A stretch of 34,887 nt of DNA from an uncultured Lachnospiraceae bacterium (GTDB lineage: Bacteria > Bacillota > Clostridia > Lachnospirales > Lachnospiraceae), in the NCBI GenBank assembly GCA_910585555.1, contig CAJUFU010000008.1:34145-69031 (forward strand), in the 5' to 3' direction. The position numbers and the translations under genes are program-made. Positions 8,572-16,996 of this stretch are shown here, piece after piece. Position 1 is the stretch's first letter. Every line of letters starts with the position of its first letter. The notes below the pieces were generated by a model that worked only from the letters and a program-made list of their open reading frames with translations, was not told where the DNA came from and made no database searches.

Positions 8572-10044
8572 TCAAATGTCAAAATCGTCCTCTTCATCCA
8601 CTTCTATGTCGAACTTCATATCTTCTTCCGCCACCGGATATGCATAGTCCATCTCCCGCTTAACATGCTTTTTGGGCAGGGGAAGCGGATTTTCGATAAA
8701 CCGTGGTTTCTCCCCTGTCTCTTCTATCTGAACTGAGGCGTTGATTTCTTCAATCTTTGCCTGCAGTACTAAGGCGCTTCCGCCCATGATGCAGTTCTGT
8801 AGTCCAAGGCCCGCCAGTACACACCATACAAATATGGCAATCGTCCCATAAGGGAGCACGCCATATCCGGTCATCGGCGTAGGCGCCGTACAGACACACA
8901 AAAGAATCCACAACATATAGTTCTGCTCCCTGCCGCTTCTTTTGAACTCCAACGCCAGAAAAGATGCCGCTGCAATCAGCAGACCATTCACAGGGAAATC
9001 CATCATAAACTGTTCCATACAGGCCAGTACGCTGCCCCAGGTATGCTGCATATAAAAATGCTGCCAATTCAAAAGTTCTGTCATATACGCCGTGCCATAG
9101 CCAAAAGCATCCACGCCAATAGAAGCCAAAAAGGCCAGCGCACAGAATAAAACCGCCACTCCAAAGACCAAGATATTCTGCTTTGCAGTAATCTTTGGCG
9201 CATCCTCATCTTCCTCCTTTTTCCCGGTAAAAATCCCAATCAGGAGAAAAAGAAGGGTGACAGATCTAATATCCAGATAGATTAAAATACCCAGTACAAT
9301 GCCAAGAAGCATGAAAACCAGCACGGAAAAACTTTTCACATAGTAATTCCGGCAATAGTCTTTCACAAACCGAAGCGCCAGATACATCCCCATCAGATAA
9401 AGGAGGAAATACAGACACTCAGGATCTGCCAGAGCAATCCTGCTCACATAAGCACTGGAAAACGACATATACGCAAGAACCACACAGGCCGGCAGTCTTC
9501 CCGCCGCTTTTCTGACAATCAGATAACAGAGCACAAGAGACAAAATCTGTAAAAAGGCCTGTAAAAACATGGCTGATATCATCCTATTTCCCAAAAAGGA
9601 CATGACAAAAGACAGGCACAGCACATACAGATAACCGATACCGTGTACCATCGGTGTGATCTGATCGCCGGCAGTCACCAGCGCTCTCTCAAAATATTCA
9701 GTTTCCATGCTTTCCAAAATATATAGTTCAAAAGTAGAAAATAGAGCCGCATGAAGCCTGTACAGCGTGCCAAAGACAAAACAGGACGCCGCGCTAAAAG
9801 CTTCCAACATTGCCAGCGTATGGGCCTGTATGTTATATTTTGTACGGATTTTCCAGGAAGCAGTCCGTAACAGTGCGTAAACGCCAAGCAGCAGCGGAAA
9901 TATGAAAAATGCACCAGCCTGTGCCATGGGGAACGGAATATACTCCTTCCAGAGGGTAAACCCTATAAATGCCAGCATCGTCACACAAAGCCCTGCGTAA
10001 ATCACCCACAGCACATAACCAAACCACGTTCTACGGTAAGTCAT
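8572..10044 (-). CDS. Polytopic membrane protein, possibly GT-C-type glycosyltransferase-like
   Basis: 490 residues with roughly ten or more hydrophobic segments between residues 8 and 420, then a cytosolic tail of about 70 residues that ends strongly acidic (EVDEEDDFDI). No catalytic motif can be assigned with certainty. The pattern of a first loop with acidic residues followed by many helices (RIALADPECLYFLLYLMGMYLALRF) recalls the GT-C membrane glycosyltransferase fold (dolichol- or polyprenyl-phosphate sugar users). That is only a resemblance and the function is unknown. The ATG follows the metY stop by 18 bases, so the two are probably co-transcribed, and a terminator follows at 8475-8504. 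Confidence 0.7.
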   Translation of the reverse strand: MTYRRTWFGYVLWVIYAGLCVTMLAFIGFTLWKEYIPFPMAQAGAFFIFPLLLGVYALLRTASWKIRTKYNIQAHTLAMLEAFSAASCFVFGTLYRLHAALFSTFELYILESMETEYFERALVTAGDQITPMVHGIGYLYVLCLSFVMSFLGNRMISAMFLQAFLQILSLVLCYLIVRKAAGRLPACVVLAYMSFSSAYVSRIALADPECLYFLLYLMGMYLALRFVKDYCRNYYVKSFSVLVFMLLGIVLGILIYLDIRSVTLLFLLIGIFTGKKEEDEDAPKITAKQNILVFGVAVLFCALAFLASIGVDAFGYGTAYMTELLNWQHFYMQHTWGSVLACMEQFMMDFPVNGLLIAAASFLALEFKRSGREQNYMLWILLCVCTAPTPMTGYGVLPYGTIAIFVWCVLAGLGLQNCIMGGSALVLQAKIEEINASVQIEETGEKPRFIENPLPLPKKHVKREMDYAYPVAEEDMKFDIEVDEEDDFDI

Positions 10045-10062
10045 ATCTTACGTCCTTTTCTA

Positions 10063-11334
10063 TCAGATGTTACGAAGCGCCTGCGCAAGGTCTTCGATGA
10101 TATCGTCAATATGTTCGATTCCCACCGAAAAACGAATCAAATCGGGCGCCACACCGGCCTCTCTAAGCTGTGCATCGTTCATCTGCCTGTGTGTGTGGCT
10201 GGCCGGATGCAGCACACTGGTTCTTACATCCGCCACATGGGTTACGATGGCTGCCAGCTTCAACTGGTCCATCATTTTTGCCGCCGCTTCTCTACCGCCC
10301 TTTAACCCAAAAGAAATCACGCCGCAGCTGCCCTTGGGCAAATATTTCTGCGCCAGTTCATAATAGCGGTTCCCTTTCAGCCCGGGATAATTTACCCAGG
10401 CAACCTTCTCGTGATTTTCCAAAAATTCGGCACACTTTTGCGCATTATAACAATGCCGCTCCATGCGCAGTGGCAGCGTTTCCAATCCCACATTTAACAA
10501 AAAAGCATTTTGCGGGGACTGTATGGACCCCAAATCCCGCATCAGCTGTGTGGTAGCTTTGGTGATATAAGCTCCTTTGCCGAATTTCTCCGTGTAAGTA
10601 ATGCCATGATAAGATTCATCAGGCGTACAAAGTCCCGGAAATTTCTCCGGATAGGCCGCCCAGTCAAAATTCCCCGAATCCACAATACAGCCGCCCACAG
10701 CCATGGCATGTCCATCCATATATTTGGTGGTGGAATGGGTCACAATATCCGCACCCCATACGAAAGGATTACAGTTTATGGGCGTTGCAAATGTATTATC
10801 CACAATGAGCGGCACCTGATGCGCATGGGCCAGTCTGGCAAATTTCTCGATATCCAGTACCACCAGCGCAGGATTGGCTATGGTCTCCGCCAGCACACAT
10901 CTTGTATTCTCCTGAAAAGCCTTCTCCAGCTCTTCTTCCGCCGCATCCGGATCTACCACAGTGCATTCTATTCCCATCTTCTTCATCGTACAGGTCAAAA
11001 GATTGAAAGTACCGCCATATACAGTGGAAGACATCACCACATGACTGCCTGCCTCACAGATATTAAATACCGCATAATAATTTGCGGCCTGTCCGGAAGA
11101 TGTGAGCATAGCCGCCACACCGCCTTCCAGTTCACAAATTTTCTGTGCCACAAAGTCGTTTGTGGGATTCTGCAGTCTGGTATAAAAATAACCGCTTTCC
11201 TCCAAATCAAAAAGCCGTCCCATCTGCTCGGAACTCTCATATTTAAATGTGGTACTCTGGTAAATCGGCAGAACACGCGGCTCCCCGTTTCCGGGCTTCC
11301 AGCCTGACTGTATACAGATTGTTTCCTTTTTCAT
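10063..11334 (-). CDS. metY: O-acetylhomoserine sulfhydrylase / aminocarboxypropyltransferase
   Basis: 423 residues, typical length. It is a PLP enzyme making homocysteine (or methionine) from O-acetylhomoserine and sulfide, in the cytoplasm. The PLP lysine is Lys204 in THSTTKYMDGH. Other family marks are LPIYQSTTFKYESSEQ, YFYTRLQNPTNDF, TSSGQAANYYA, IVDNTFATP and SVGIEHIDDI near the C-terminus. The GGGAGG ribosome site is 7 bases before the ATG. It lies 64 bases after yebC. That gap holds a short GGCAAAATGCC inverted repeat but nothing I recognise as an S-box or T-box, so the usual methionine-responsive leader is absent immediately upstream. Confidence 0.95.
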   Translation of the reverse strand: MKKETICIQSGWKPGNGEPRVLPIYQSTTFKYESSEQMGRLFDLEESGYFYTRLQNPTNDFVAQKICELEGGVAAMLTSSGQAANYYAVFNICEAGSHVVMSSTVYGGTFNLLTCTMKKMGIECTVVDPDAAEEELEKAFQENTRCVLAETIANPALVVLDIEKFARLAHAHQVPLIVDNTFATPINCNPFVWGADIVTHSTTKYMDGHAMAVGGCIVDSGNFDWAAYPEKFPGLCTPDESYHGITYTEKFGKGAYITKATTQLMRDLGSIQSPQNAFLLNVGLETLPLRMERHCYNAQKCAEFLENHEKVAWVNYPGLKGNRYYELAQKYLPKGSCGVISFGLKGGREAAAKMMDQLKLAAIVTHVADVRTSVLHPASHTHRQMNDAQLREAGVAPDLIRFSVGIEHIDDIIEDLAQALRNI

Positions 11335-11398
11335 CCTAGACCTCCCATAACGTCATGTATTGACATCCCCTTCAATGGCAAAATGCCTTTAGAAGTGA

Positions 11399-12127
11399 TT
11401 ATTCGTCCCAATTGTGATATACCGCCTGCACATCGTCATCCTCATCTAACAAGTCCAGTGTGCGCTGTAAGTTCTTAATGGCAGTCTCATCCGTAAGTTC
11501 CACCCAGTTTTGCGGTATCATTGTCACTTCGGAAGAAATGGCCGTGATGCCCGCTTCCTTTAAAGCCGCATCCACTTCACTCCACTGATCGGGATCTGTA
11601 TAAACCTCGTAGCTGTCCTCTTCTTCCTGGAAATCTTCCGCGCCGGCATCGAGCGCCGTCATCATCAAATCGTCTGCTTCCATTTCGCACTCTTCTTTAT
11701 CGATAATGATCAGACCCTTTTTATCGAACATAAAAGATACACAGCCCTGGGTGCCGATGCTGCCCTGGCCTTTGGTGAAAGCGCTTCTCACATTGGCTGC
11801 GGTACGATTGGTATTGTCCGTCAGCGCGTCTACAATAATAGCGATACCGTTGGGTCCATATCCCTCATAAGTCACATACTTATAGTTAACATTACCGCCC
11901 TCGCCGGCGGCCTTCTTGATACCCCTGTCAATGGTATCGTTGGGCATATTGTTTGCTTTTGCCTTGGCAATGACCTGGGCCAGCTTAAAGTTATTGGCCG
12001 GATCCGGGCCGCCTTCCTTTACCGCTACGGCAATCTCTCTGCCGATAATGGTAAAAATCTTTCCCTTTGCCGCATCATTTTTCTCTTTCTTGTGTTTGAT
12101 ATTCGCGAATTTTGAATGTCCTGACAT
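11399..12127 (-). CDS. yebC: YebC/PmpR family protein
   Basis: 242 residues, the family norm. The N-terminus MSGHSKFANIKHKK and the block AKGKIFTIIGREIAVAVKEGGPDP are diagnostic, and VTYEGYGPNGIAIIVDALTDN marks the central domain. YebC proteins were first annotated as DNA-binding regulators. More recent work on relatives supports a translation role in relieving ribosome stalling, so the term transcriptional regulator should be used with care. It lies 37 bases after the CNNM-type gene and may share its transcript. The nearest ribosome-site-like AAAGGA is about 12-14 bases from the ATG, a rather long spacing. Confidence 0.95.
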   Translation of the reverse strand: MSGHSKFANIKHKKEKNDAAKGKIFTIIGREIAVAVKEGGPDPANNFKLAQVIAKAKANNMPNDTIDRGIKKAAGEGGNVNYKYVTYEGYGPNGIAIIVDALTDNTNRTAANVRSAFTKGQGSIGTQGCVSFMFDKKGLIIIDKEECEMEADDLMMTALDAGAEDFQEEEDSYEVYTDPDQWSEVDAALKEAGITAISSEVTMIPQNWVELTDETAIKNLQRTLDLLDEDDDVQAVYHNWDE

Positions 12128-12164
12128 CTTTTTCTACCGTCCTTTCTTTCGATTTCCTATCATA

Positions 12165-13586
12165 TCATTTTTTCTTCTTTTGTTCAACCTCGGTCTGACC
12201 CTTCAAAAGAGGTTCTTCTACCTCTTTTCTGGCAAGCACACTCTGAATCATATGCTCTTTCACTTCCAGAATGCGGAAAGTATAGCCTTTATATGTAAAC
12301 TCAAAATCCTCTCCCTCTTCCGGAATATGCTCCAATCTTGAGATCACGAATCCATTCACCGTATCAAAAGGTTCATCCTCGAAGCTGATTTCTAACTTCT
12401 CTTCCAGTTCCTCCAAAGGCATCATGCCCTCGATCACATATCTGTCCGTGCCGCTTTCCTTGATATAGGTAGCATCCACATCGTATTCATCCTGGATATT
12501 ACCCACAATCTCCTCCAAAATATCTTCCAGCGCCACCAGCCCGGCCGTCTGTCCATATTCGTCTATGACGATGACCATCTGGATTTTTTCTTTCTGCATG
12601 ACCTGGAACAGGTCGTTAATCTTACGTTTCTCCGTAATAAAACGCGGCTCCCTGAGCAGTCCCTTTATCTTGCCGATGGGCCTGTTCTTCATCTTCTCAT
12701 TCATCTGCATCCGCATAACGTCTTTTAAGTGCAAAATCCCCACAATATGGTCAATTGTCCCGTCATAGACGGGAAACCGGCTGTTGTGTGCCCCCACGAT
12801 AAAAGCCGCCGCATCCTGCAGTGTCATGGTGCAGTCTATGGCAATCAGATTATTGCGGTTGATCATGATATCTTTGGCTTCCTTGTCACCATACTCGAAG
12901 ATATTGTTGATCATCTCTGCTTCGCTGGCATGTAGGATACCCTGCTCATGCCCCACATTGACCATGGAAAGAATCTCTTCCTCCGTGACATCCTCTCTGT
13001 TATCCGCATCCCGCACACCGATCAGTCTCAAAAGCGCCCTGGCGCTCACAGAGACAAGAGCGCAGAAAGGCGCTACTATCCGCACGTAATAATAGAATGG
13101 CGTAATCAAAAAGGATATCCATTTGTCAGGATGTTTTGCCGCTGCCTTCTTGGGCACCATCACACCGATGGTCATGATTATGTATAAAAGAAAGACTGTT
13201 GCCACTGCCGCCGTACTTCCTGCGAGCAGCTGACGCTGCCAAATCAACAGTCCGGCCGTTGCTTCCGTCATCTGCCTGGAGATGAGAAAGGCAAAATATC
13301 CGTTCAGCCGGTATAAAATAAACGCTCCCAGCAAAAGATTGATTGCAACCACGCCAAGCTGTGTAGCTGTTGCATACCTGGCATGGTGGTCCAACATATA
13401 GTTCAGCCTTAGCTGCCGCTTAGGAGCTGCCCCCGTCTGGGCTGTCTCCTCACCGTCATCGTTTTCTTCTCTCTCAATTACCTTACGGTTCTGCATGGCG
13501 GAACTAAAGCCATAAAACATCATTTCCACAATGAGCATAACCAGAAACCATATAATACTGTTACTGCCCGAGGCTCCGTCTTCCAT
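12165..13586 (-). CDS. CNNM/CorC (HlyC)-type membrane protein with CBS pair
   Basis: 473 residues. The N-terminal half carries about four membrane helices of the DUF21/CNNM type (starting at residue 10; others near 80-105, 120-150 and 165-190). Next comes a CBS-domain pair (about 230-350; DIMINRNNLIAID, then NSRFPVYDGTIDHIVGILHLKDVMR, and IQMVIVIDEYGQTAGLVALEDILEEIVG), and a CorC_HlyC domain at about 370-450 (IEGMMPLEELEEKL, DTVNGFVISRL). The tail is lysine-rich. The family is linked to Mg2+ (and sometimes Na+ or Co2+) transport or efflux with nucleotide sensing by CBS; the older name haemolysin is misleading. It has its own strong promoter (13628-13656). Confidence 0.92.
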   Translation of the reverse strand: MEDGASGSNSIIWFLVMLIVEMMFYGFSSAMQNRKVIEREENDDGEETAQTGAAPKRQLRLNYMLDHHARYATATQLGVVAINLLLGAFILYRLNGYFAFLISRQMTEATAGLLIWQRQLLAGSTAAVATVFLLYIIMTIGVMVPKKAAAKHPDKWISFLITPFYYYVRIVAPFCALVSVSARALLRLIGVRDADNREDVTEEEILSMVNVGHEQGILHASEAEMINNIFEYGDKEAKDIMINRNNLIAIDCTMTLQDAAAFIVGAHNSRFPVYDGTIDHIVGILHLKDVMRMQMNEKMKNRPIGKIKGLLREPRFITEKRKINDLFQVMQKEKIQMVIVIDEYGQTAGLVALEDILEEIVGNIQDEYDVDATYIKESGTDRYVIEGMMPLEELEEKLEISFEDEPFDTVNGFVISRLEHIPEEGEDFEFTYKGYTFRILEVKEHMIQSVLARKEVEEPLLKGQTEVEQKKKK

Positions 13587-13627
13587 AAACTATTTTTCCC
13601 TCTTTCTTTGTAAATACTTTTCTTATA

Positions 13628-13656
13628 AATATAGCAAGGATTATCATAGGTGTCAA
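13628..13656 (-). promoter_or_regulatory. Near-consensus promoter for the CNNM-type gene
   Basis: Minus strand TTGACA (13651-13656), 17 bases, TATATT (13628-13633), with TGC directly before the -10. The start of transcription should be near 13621, about 35 bases before the ATG at 13586. It begins 13 bases after the mazF stop, so the downstream genes need not depend on the rex-alr-mazF transcript. Confidence 0.85.
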
Positions 13657-13668
13657 ATATCAGCCATC

Positions 13669-14016
13669 TTATGTACCCAGTTCCAGGCTGATCATCAGTC
13701 CTTCGTTCACCGCCTTCATGATATCCTGGTCTAAATGACAGACTCTGTCTTTTAAGCGCTGTTTGTCGATGGTACGCAGCTGTTCCAGTAAAATCACCGA
13801 ATCTTTGACCATATCATATTTGTTGGCGTTTAATTCTATGTGTGTGGGAAGCTTCGCCTTGTTCATCTTTGAGGTGATGGCCGCACAGATCACAGTCGGA
13901 CTGTGTTTGTTTCCCACATCGTTTTGTATGATGAGCACCGGACGGACACCGCCCTGCTCAGAGCCGATGACCGGCCTTAAGTCTGCATAATAAATATCTC
14001 CTCTTCTCATTACCAT
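13669..14016 (-). CDS. mazF: MazF/EndoA (PemK) family endoribonuclease toxin
   Basis: 115 residues, close to the Bacillus MazF (EndoA/NdoA) length. The family cuts mRNA at short sequence motifs. The fold signatures are MRRGDIYYADLRPVIGSEQGG, VRPVLIIQND with Arg25, and AITSK with Thr48; Arg25 and Thr48 correspond to the active-site pair known in Bacillus MazF. The gene follows alr, as in Bacillus, but the ribbon-helix-helix antitoxin normally between them is not recognisable here; only a 60-codon frame and hairpins occupy that space. AAAGGA lies 5 bases before this ATG. A second in-frame ATG two codons later (MRRGD) is equally possible. Confidence 0.93.
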   Translation of the reverse strand: MVMRRGDIYYADLRPVIGSEQGGVRPVLIIQNDVGNKHSPTVICAAITSKMNKAKLPTHIELNANKYDMVKDSVILLEQLRTIDKQRLKDRVCHLDQDIMKAVNEGLMISLELGT

Positions 14017-14192
14017 ACACTTCCTTTGATCAATCTAGCAATCCATGTAATTTCCAGCAATAGTATTGCCAGTTTCTCCAAGGCATATTCACGGAGGTAA
14101 ATTCCTTGCGGAATTAACCTCTCGAGGACCGCTTCGCGGCCTCGGCTACTTGGGCGTATAGTTTCTAAAATTAACCTCTCGAGGACGTGCAC
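14010..14192 (-). other. 60-codon frame bridging alr and mazF (candidate small gene, unproven)
   Basis: A frame opening with GTG overlaps the alr stop by one base (TAGTG) and its TAA lies four bases into mazF (ATGGTAA), exactly the geometry of a translationally coupled gene in the antitoxin slot. The predicted peptide has a repeated VLERLI (19 codons apart, from the 18-base DNA repeat) and a hydrophobic C-terminal half (LEKLAILLLEITWIARLI). Against it: there is no ribosome site, no resemblance to known MazE or EndoAI ribbon-helix-helix proteins, and most of it is made of hairpin DNA. It may be an open frame by chance. Confidence 0.2.
14094..14186 (-). repeat. Tandem-hairpin element with 18-base direct repeat between alr and mazF
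   Basis: Two strong hairpins lie side by side. The first (14094-14121) has 12-base arms with one mismatch and, on the transcribed strand, a GCAA tetraloop. The second (14123-14144) has CGAGG/CCTCG plus CCGC/GCGG arms around a three-base loop. The 18-mer AATTAACCTCTCGAGGAC occurs at 14112-14129 and again at 14169-14186, a spacing of 57 bases. The element resembles a small interspersed palindromic repeat or an RNA-processing/stability site. No further copy was found in this window. Confidence 0.6.
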
Positions 14193-15346
14193 TACGTTGC
14201 GTTTAGGTATATGCGGGGGATTCGTTCGCCCAGATTGCAGGCCAGTTCATAGTTGAATCTTCCGGAGAGGGCGCCGAGCTGTTCCATGGTGATTTCCTCT
14301 TCCTTATCTTTACCGATCAGTGTCACTTCATCTCCCTGTGACACGCCAGGTATCTGGCTCACATCCACCATAAACTGGTCCATACAGACTCTGCCAAGAA
14401 TGGGCGCCCGTTTGCCTCTGATCAGCACATACCCTTTTCCCGAGAGACTTCTTGGGTATCCGTCGCCGTACCCTACGGGGATGGTGGCAATCAAAGTCTT
14501 CCTTTCGGTCACATAAGTACCGCCATAGCTCACCGGAACACCTGCCCCCACCTCTTTGATGTAGACCACATGGCTCTTTAAGGAGAGCACGGGGCGCAGT
14601 GAGATCACCTCTCTGGAAACCTCTTCTGAAGGCCAGAGCCCATAGATTGTAATCCCGGCCCGGACCATATTCAGGTTTGCTTCCGGCAGTTCCAGGATGC
14701 CGGCGCTGTTGGAACAATGCTTAACCGGAATAGCATAGCCAAGCCGTTTCTCAATCTGTTCCACAAAGTCAAGGAAACGCGACAACTGTTCTCTGGCCGG
14801 TCCCTTATCCGTCTCGTCCGCTCTTGCAAAATGGGTAAAGATTCCCTCCACCGCAATACCTTCCGTATGGATAAGCTGTTCCACAAAGAAAAGGCCGTCC
14901 TCATCCGGCATAATACCCACTCTCGACATACCGGTATCTACTTTTATATGCACATGGGCTTCCTGCCCTATTCTGCGGGCGCAATCGGCAAGCGCTTCCA
15001 CGCTGTCCATCCGAAAGACTGCTGGACGTATCCCACGCCGTATCAATTCCTCATAGCTGTATGGAAACGTATATCCCAGTATCAGAATGGGTTTCTTAAG
15101 ACCGGCTTCTCTGAGCGTAAACGCTTCCTCCGCCGTGGCCACCGCATAACCCGACACATAAGAAAGGGCTTCCAGTTCCCTGCCGATGGGCACTGCGCCA
15201 TGTCCATAGCCATCCGTCTTAATAACGCCCATCATTTTCGTTCCCGGTGAAAGATGTTTATGCATCTGTTCCATATTATAGCGGACGGCGTCAAGATCTA
15301 CCGCCGCATACACTCTCTGACAGTTCTCCAACATAGCTTTTTCCAT
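14192..15346 (-). CDS. alr: Alanine racemase
   Basis: 384 residues, normal length. It makes D-alanine for peptidoglycan using PLP. Lys43 in VIKTDGYGHG is the PLP lysine and Tyr274 in VSYGGTYVT matches the second catalytic base; HIKVDTGMSRVG, FTHFARAD and VCMDQFMVDVS are also present. The start at 15346 has a GAGGAG box 7 bases upstream, so the gene overlaps the end of the NAD(P)HX-repair gene by 56 bases, indicating tight co-transcription. The nnr-alr-mazF order recalls the Bacillus alr neighbourhood. Confidence 0.96.
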   Translation of the reverse strand: MEKAMLENCQRVYAAVDLDAVRYNMEQMHKHLSPGTKMMGVIKTDGYGHGAVPIGRELEALSYVSGYAVATAEEAFTLREAGLKKPILILGYTFPYSYEELIRRGIRPAVFRMDSVEALADCARRIGQEAHVHIKVDTGMSRVGIMPDEDGLFFVEQLIHTEGIAVEGIFTHFARADETDKGPAREQLSRFLDFVEQIEKRLGYAIPVKHCSNSAGILELPEANLNMVRAGITIYGLWPSEEVSREVISLRPVLSLKSHVVYIKEVGAGVPVSYGGTYVTERKTLIATIPVGYGDGYPRSLSGKGYVLIRGKRAPILGRVCMDQFMVDVSQIPGVSQGDEVTLIGKDKEEEITMEQLGALSGRFNYELACNLGERIPRIYLNAT

Positions 15347-16928
15347 ACATACACTCCTCTTCCCGCTGGCAGGCCCTGATTGCCGAGGGAATCTGCGCTA
15401 TCATATTTGTGGCCGTCATGGCTTCTTGTGTCCATTTTTCTGCGGCCATATCTCCGGCCAATCCATGCAGATACACGCCGGTTACGGAAGCCTCCCAGCC
15501 GTCCATACCCTGGGCGCATAAGCCTGCAGTCATACCCGCCAGGACATCTCCGCTTCCGGCCGTGGCCATACCGGCATTTCCTGTGGTATTCAGATAACAG
15601 CTTTCCCCATCTTTTGATGCGGCCACCGTCCTGGCATCCTTGCAGATAACCGTGCAGCCAAGTCTTTGGGCTAACTGACGGGGATACTGCGTCAAGTGTT
15701 CCTTACACACCGCCGTCTCACATCCATAAAGACGCCCAAATTCTCCTAAATGAGGCGTAAGAATCACACACCTGTTTTGTGCCCCCTGTTCTGCAAGTTC
15801 ACTCTGCAGGTCTTTTTCCTTCGCCAACAGGTTGAGACCGTCCGCATCAATCACCAACGGCAGCCTGCTTTCTTCTATACAATAAACAAGCAGGCTTCTG
15901 GCAAAATCCCCCTGGCCGATACCCGGTCCGATCAAAATACAGTCCGCCCAGGTGACGGCCTCCTCAAAAGCCTGCCAGAATCCTTTCTGTCCCCACAGAC
16001 TGTCATCCGCCGCCTCCCTTTTTGCCCCATAGGTCAAAAGCATAGCCTCCGGCACATACTGTAAAAGTGCATCCCGGTTTTCTACGGCAGTGACCACCTT
16101 CACCATGCCTGCACCGGCGCAAAAGGCACTCTTTGCCGCCAGCATAGCCGCGCCGCAGGTCTGTTTACTGCCGGCAATCACAAGCACCTTGCCAAAGGTT
16201 CCCTTGTTGCCGTCCGGCGCGCGCCTTTTGAGCAGGCCTTTTTCGATACCAAGGTAAGTATACCAGCTGGGTTCTGTTCCCAGAAAACTCTTTTCGTCAA
16301 TCCCCATTTGTCCGCAGATGAGTCTGCCGCAATGTGCAGCTCCCGGATACAGCATCTGTCCCAGTTTATAAAAACCGTAAGTGACCGTAAGAGATGCCTT
16401 TACCGCACAACCCAGTATTTCTCCCGTATCTGCGCTGATTCCCGAGGGAATATCTATACTGCATATAGGGGCATCCGTTTCATTCATCCAGGACACCGCT
16501 TCCGCGTACATGCCCTCCACCGGCCGGGACAATCCTACGCCAAACAGCGCATCTATCACCATATCTATATTCTTATCATATGTGAGTTCTGAAATTCTGC
16601 CAAATGTCCTGACCCCATAGCTTGCAAGGATTTCAAGCTGTTGTTTTGTCTCTTCCGTGCAGTGATCAGGATTCCCCAAAAGAACAAACTCCACCGCATG
16701 TCCCGCAAGGAATAACAGTCTCCCCACGGCCAGTCCGTCACCACCGTTATTACCACAGCCGGCTATCACCACCACCCGTTTCGGCTTCTCTAAAAAAGTC
16801 TTTGGCAAAGCCTCCACCGTCACAAGCGCCGCCCGCTCCATCAAAAGCAGAGAGGGCATCCGATGAAAAGCTATGGTGTTTTTATCATACTGCTTCATCT
16901 GCGAGGCAGTCACAAGATATTCTTTCAT
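15291..16928 (-). CDS. nnr: Bifunctional NAD(P)HX epimerase / ADP-dependent NAD(P)HX dehydratase
   Basis: 545 residues in two domains. The N-terminal YjeF_N epimerase domain (about 1-215) contains VVIAGCGNNGGDGLAVGRLL (glycine motif near 57-65), DALFGVGLSRPV and CSIDIPSGISADTG. The C-terminal ribokinase-like dehydratase domain (about 230-515) contains GTFGKVLVIAGS, LIGPGIG, VIDADGLN, LTPHLGEFGRL and NAGMATAGSGDVLAGMTAG. The protein repairs hydrated NADH/NADPH using ADP. It sits two genes after rex, the NADH sensor, a suggestive pairing (inference). The last 25 or so residues extend past the usual end and overlap alr. An AAAGGA box is unusually far (about 13 bases) from the ATG. Confidence 0.93.
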   Translation of the reverse strand: MKEYLVTASQMKQYDKNTIAFHRMPSLLLMERAALVTVEALPKTFLEKPKRVVVIAGCGNNGGDGLAVGRLLFLAGHAVEFVLLGNPDHCTEETKQQLEILASYGVRTFGRISELTYDKNIDMVIDALFGVGLSRPVEGMYAEAVSWMNETDAPICSIDIPSGISADTGEILGCAVKASLTVTYGFYKLGQMLYPGAAHCGRLICGQMGIDEKSFLGTEPSWYTYLGIEKGLLKRRAPDGNKGTFGKVLVIAGSKQTCGAAMLAAKSAFCAGAGMVKVVTAVENRDALLQYVPEAMLLTYGAKREAADDSLWGQKGFWQAFEEAVTWADCILIGPGIGQGDFARSLLVYCIEESRLPLVIDADGLNLLAKEKDLQSELAEQGAQNRCVILTPHLGEFGRLYGCETAVCKEHLTQYPRQLAQRLGCTVICKDARTVAASKDGESCYLNTTGNAGMATAGSGDVLAGMTAGLCAQGMDGWEASVTGVYLHGLAGDMAAEKWTQEAMTATNMIAQIPSAIRACQREEECMYGKSYVGELSESVCGGRS

Positions 16929-16996
16929 GGTAAAGACAATTTCCTTTCTAATAGCGTTGTGGAAAAATATTCTGTAAGTAAGGAAGCGCCAAAACC

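Noticed and set aside
10510..11307. 265-codon plus-strand open frame
   Set aside because: It lies entirely opposite metY, whose family motifs are intact. The frame's product has no recognisable motifs; it is an antisense shadow.
11335..11398. SAM or T-box riboswitch before metY
   Set aside because: Only 64 bases are available after yebC and no S-box or T-box core can be found; just a short GGCAAAATGCC hairpin.
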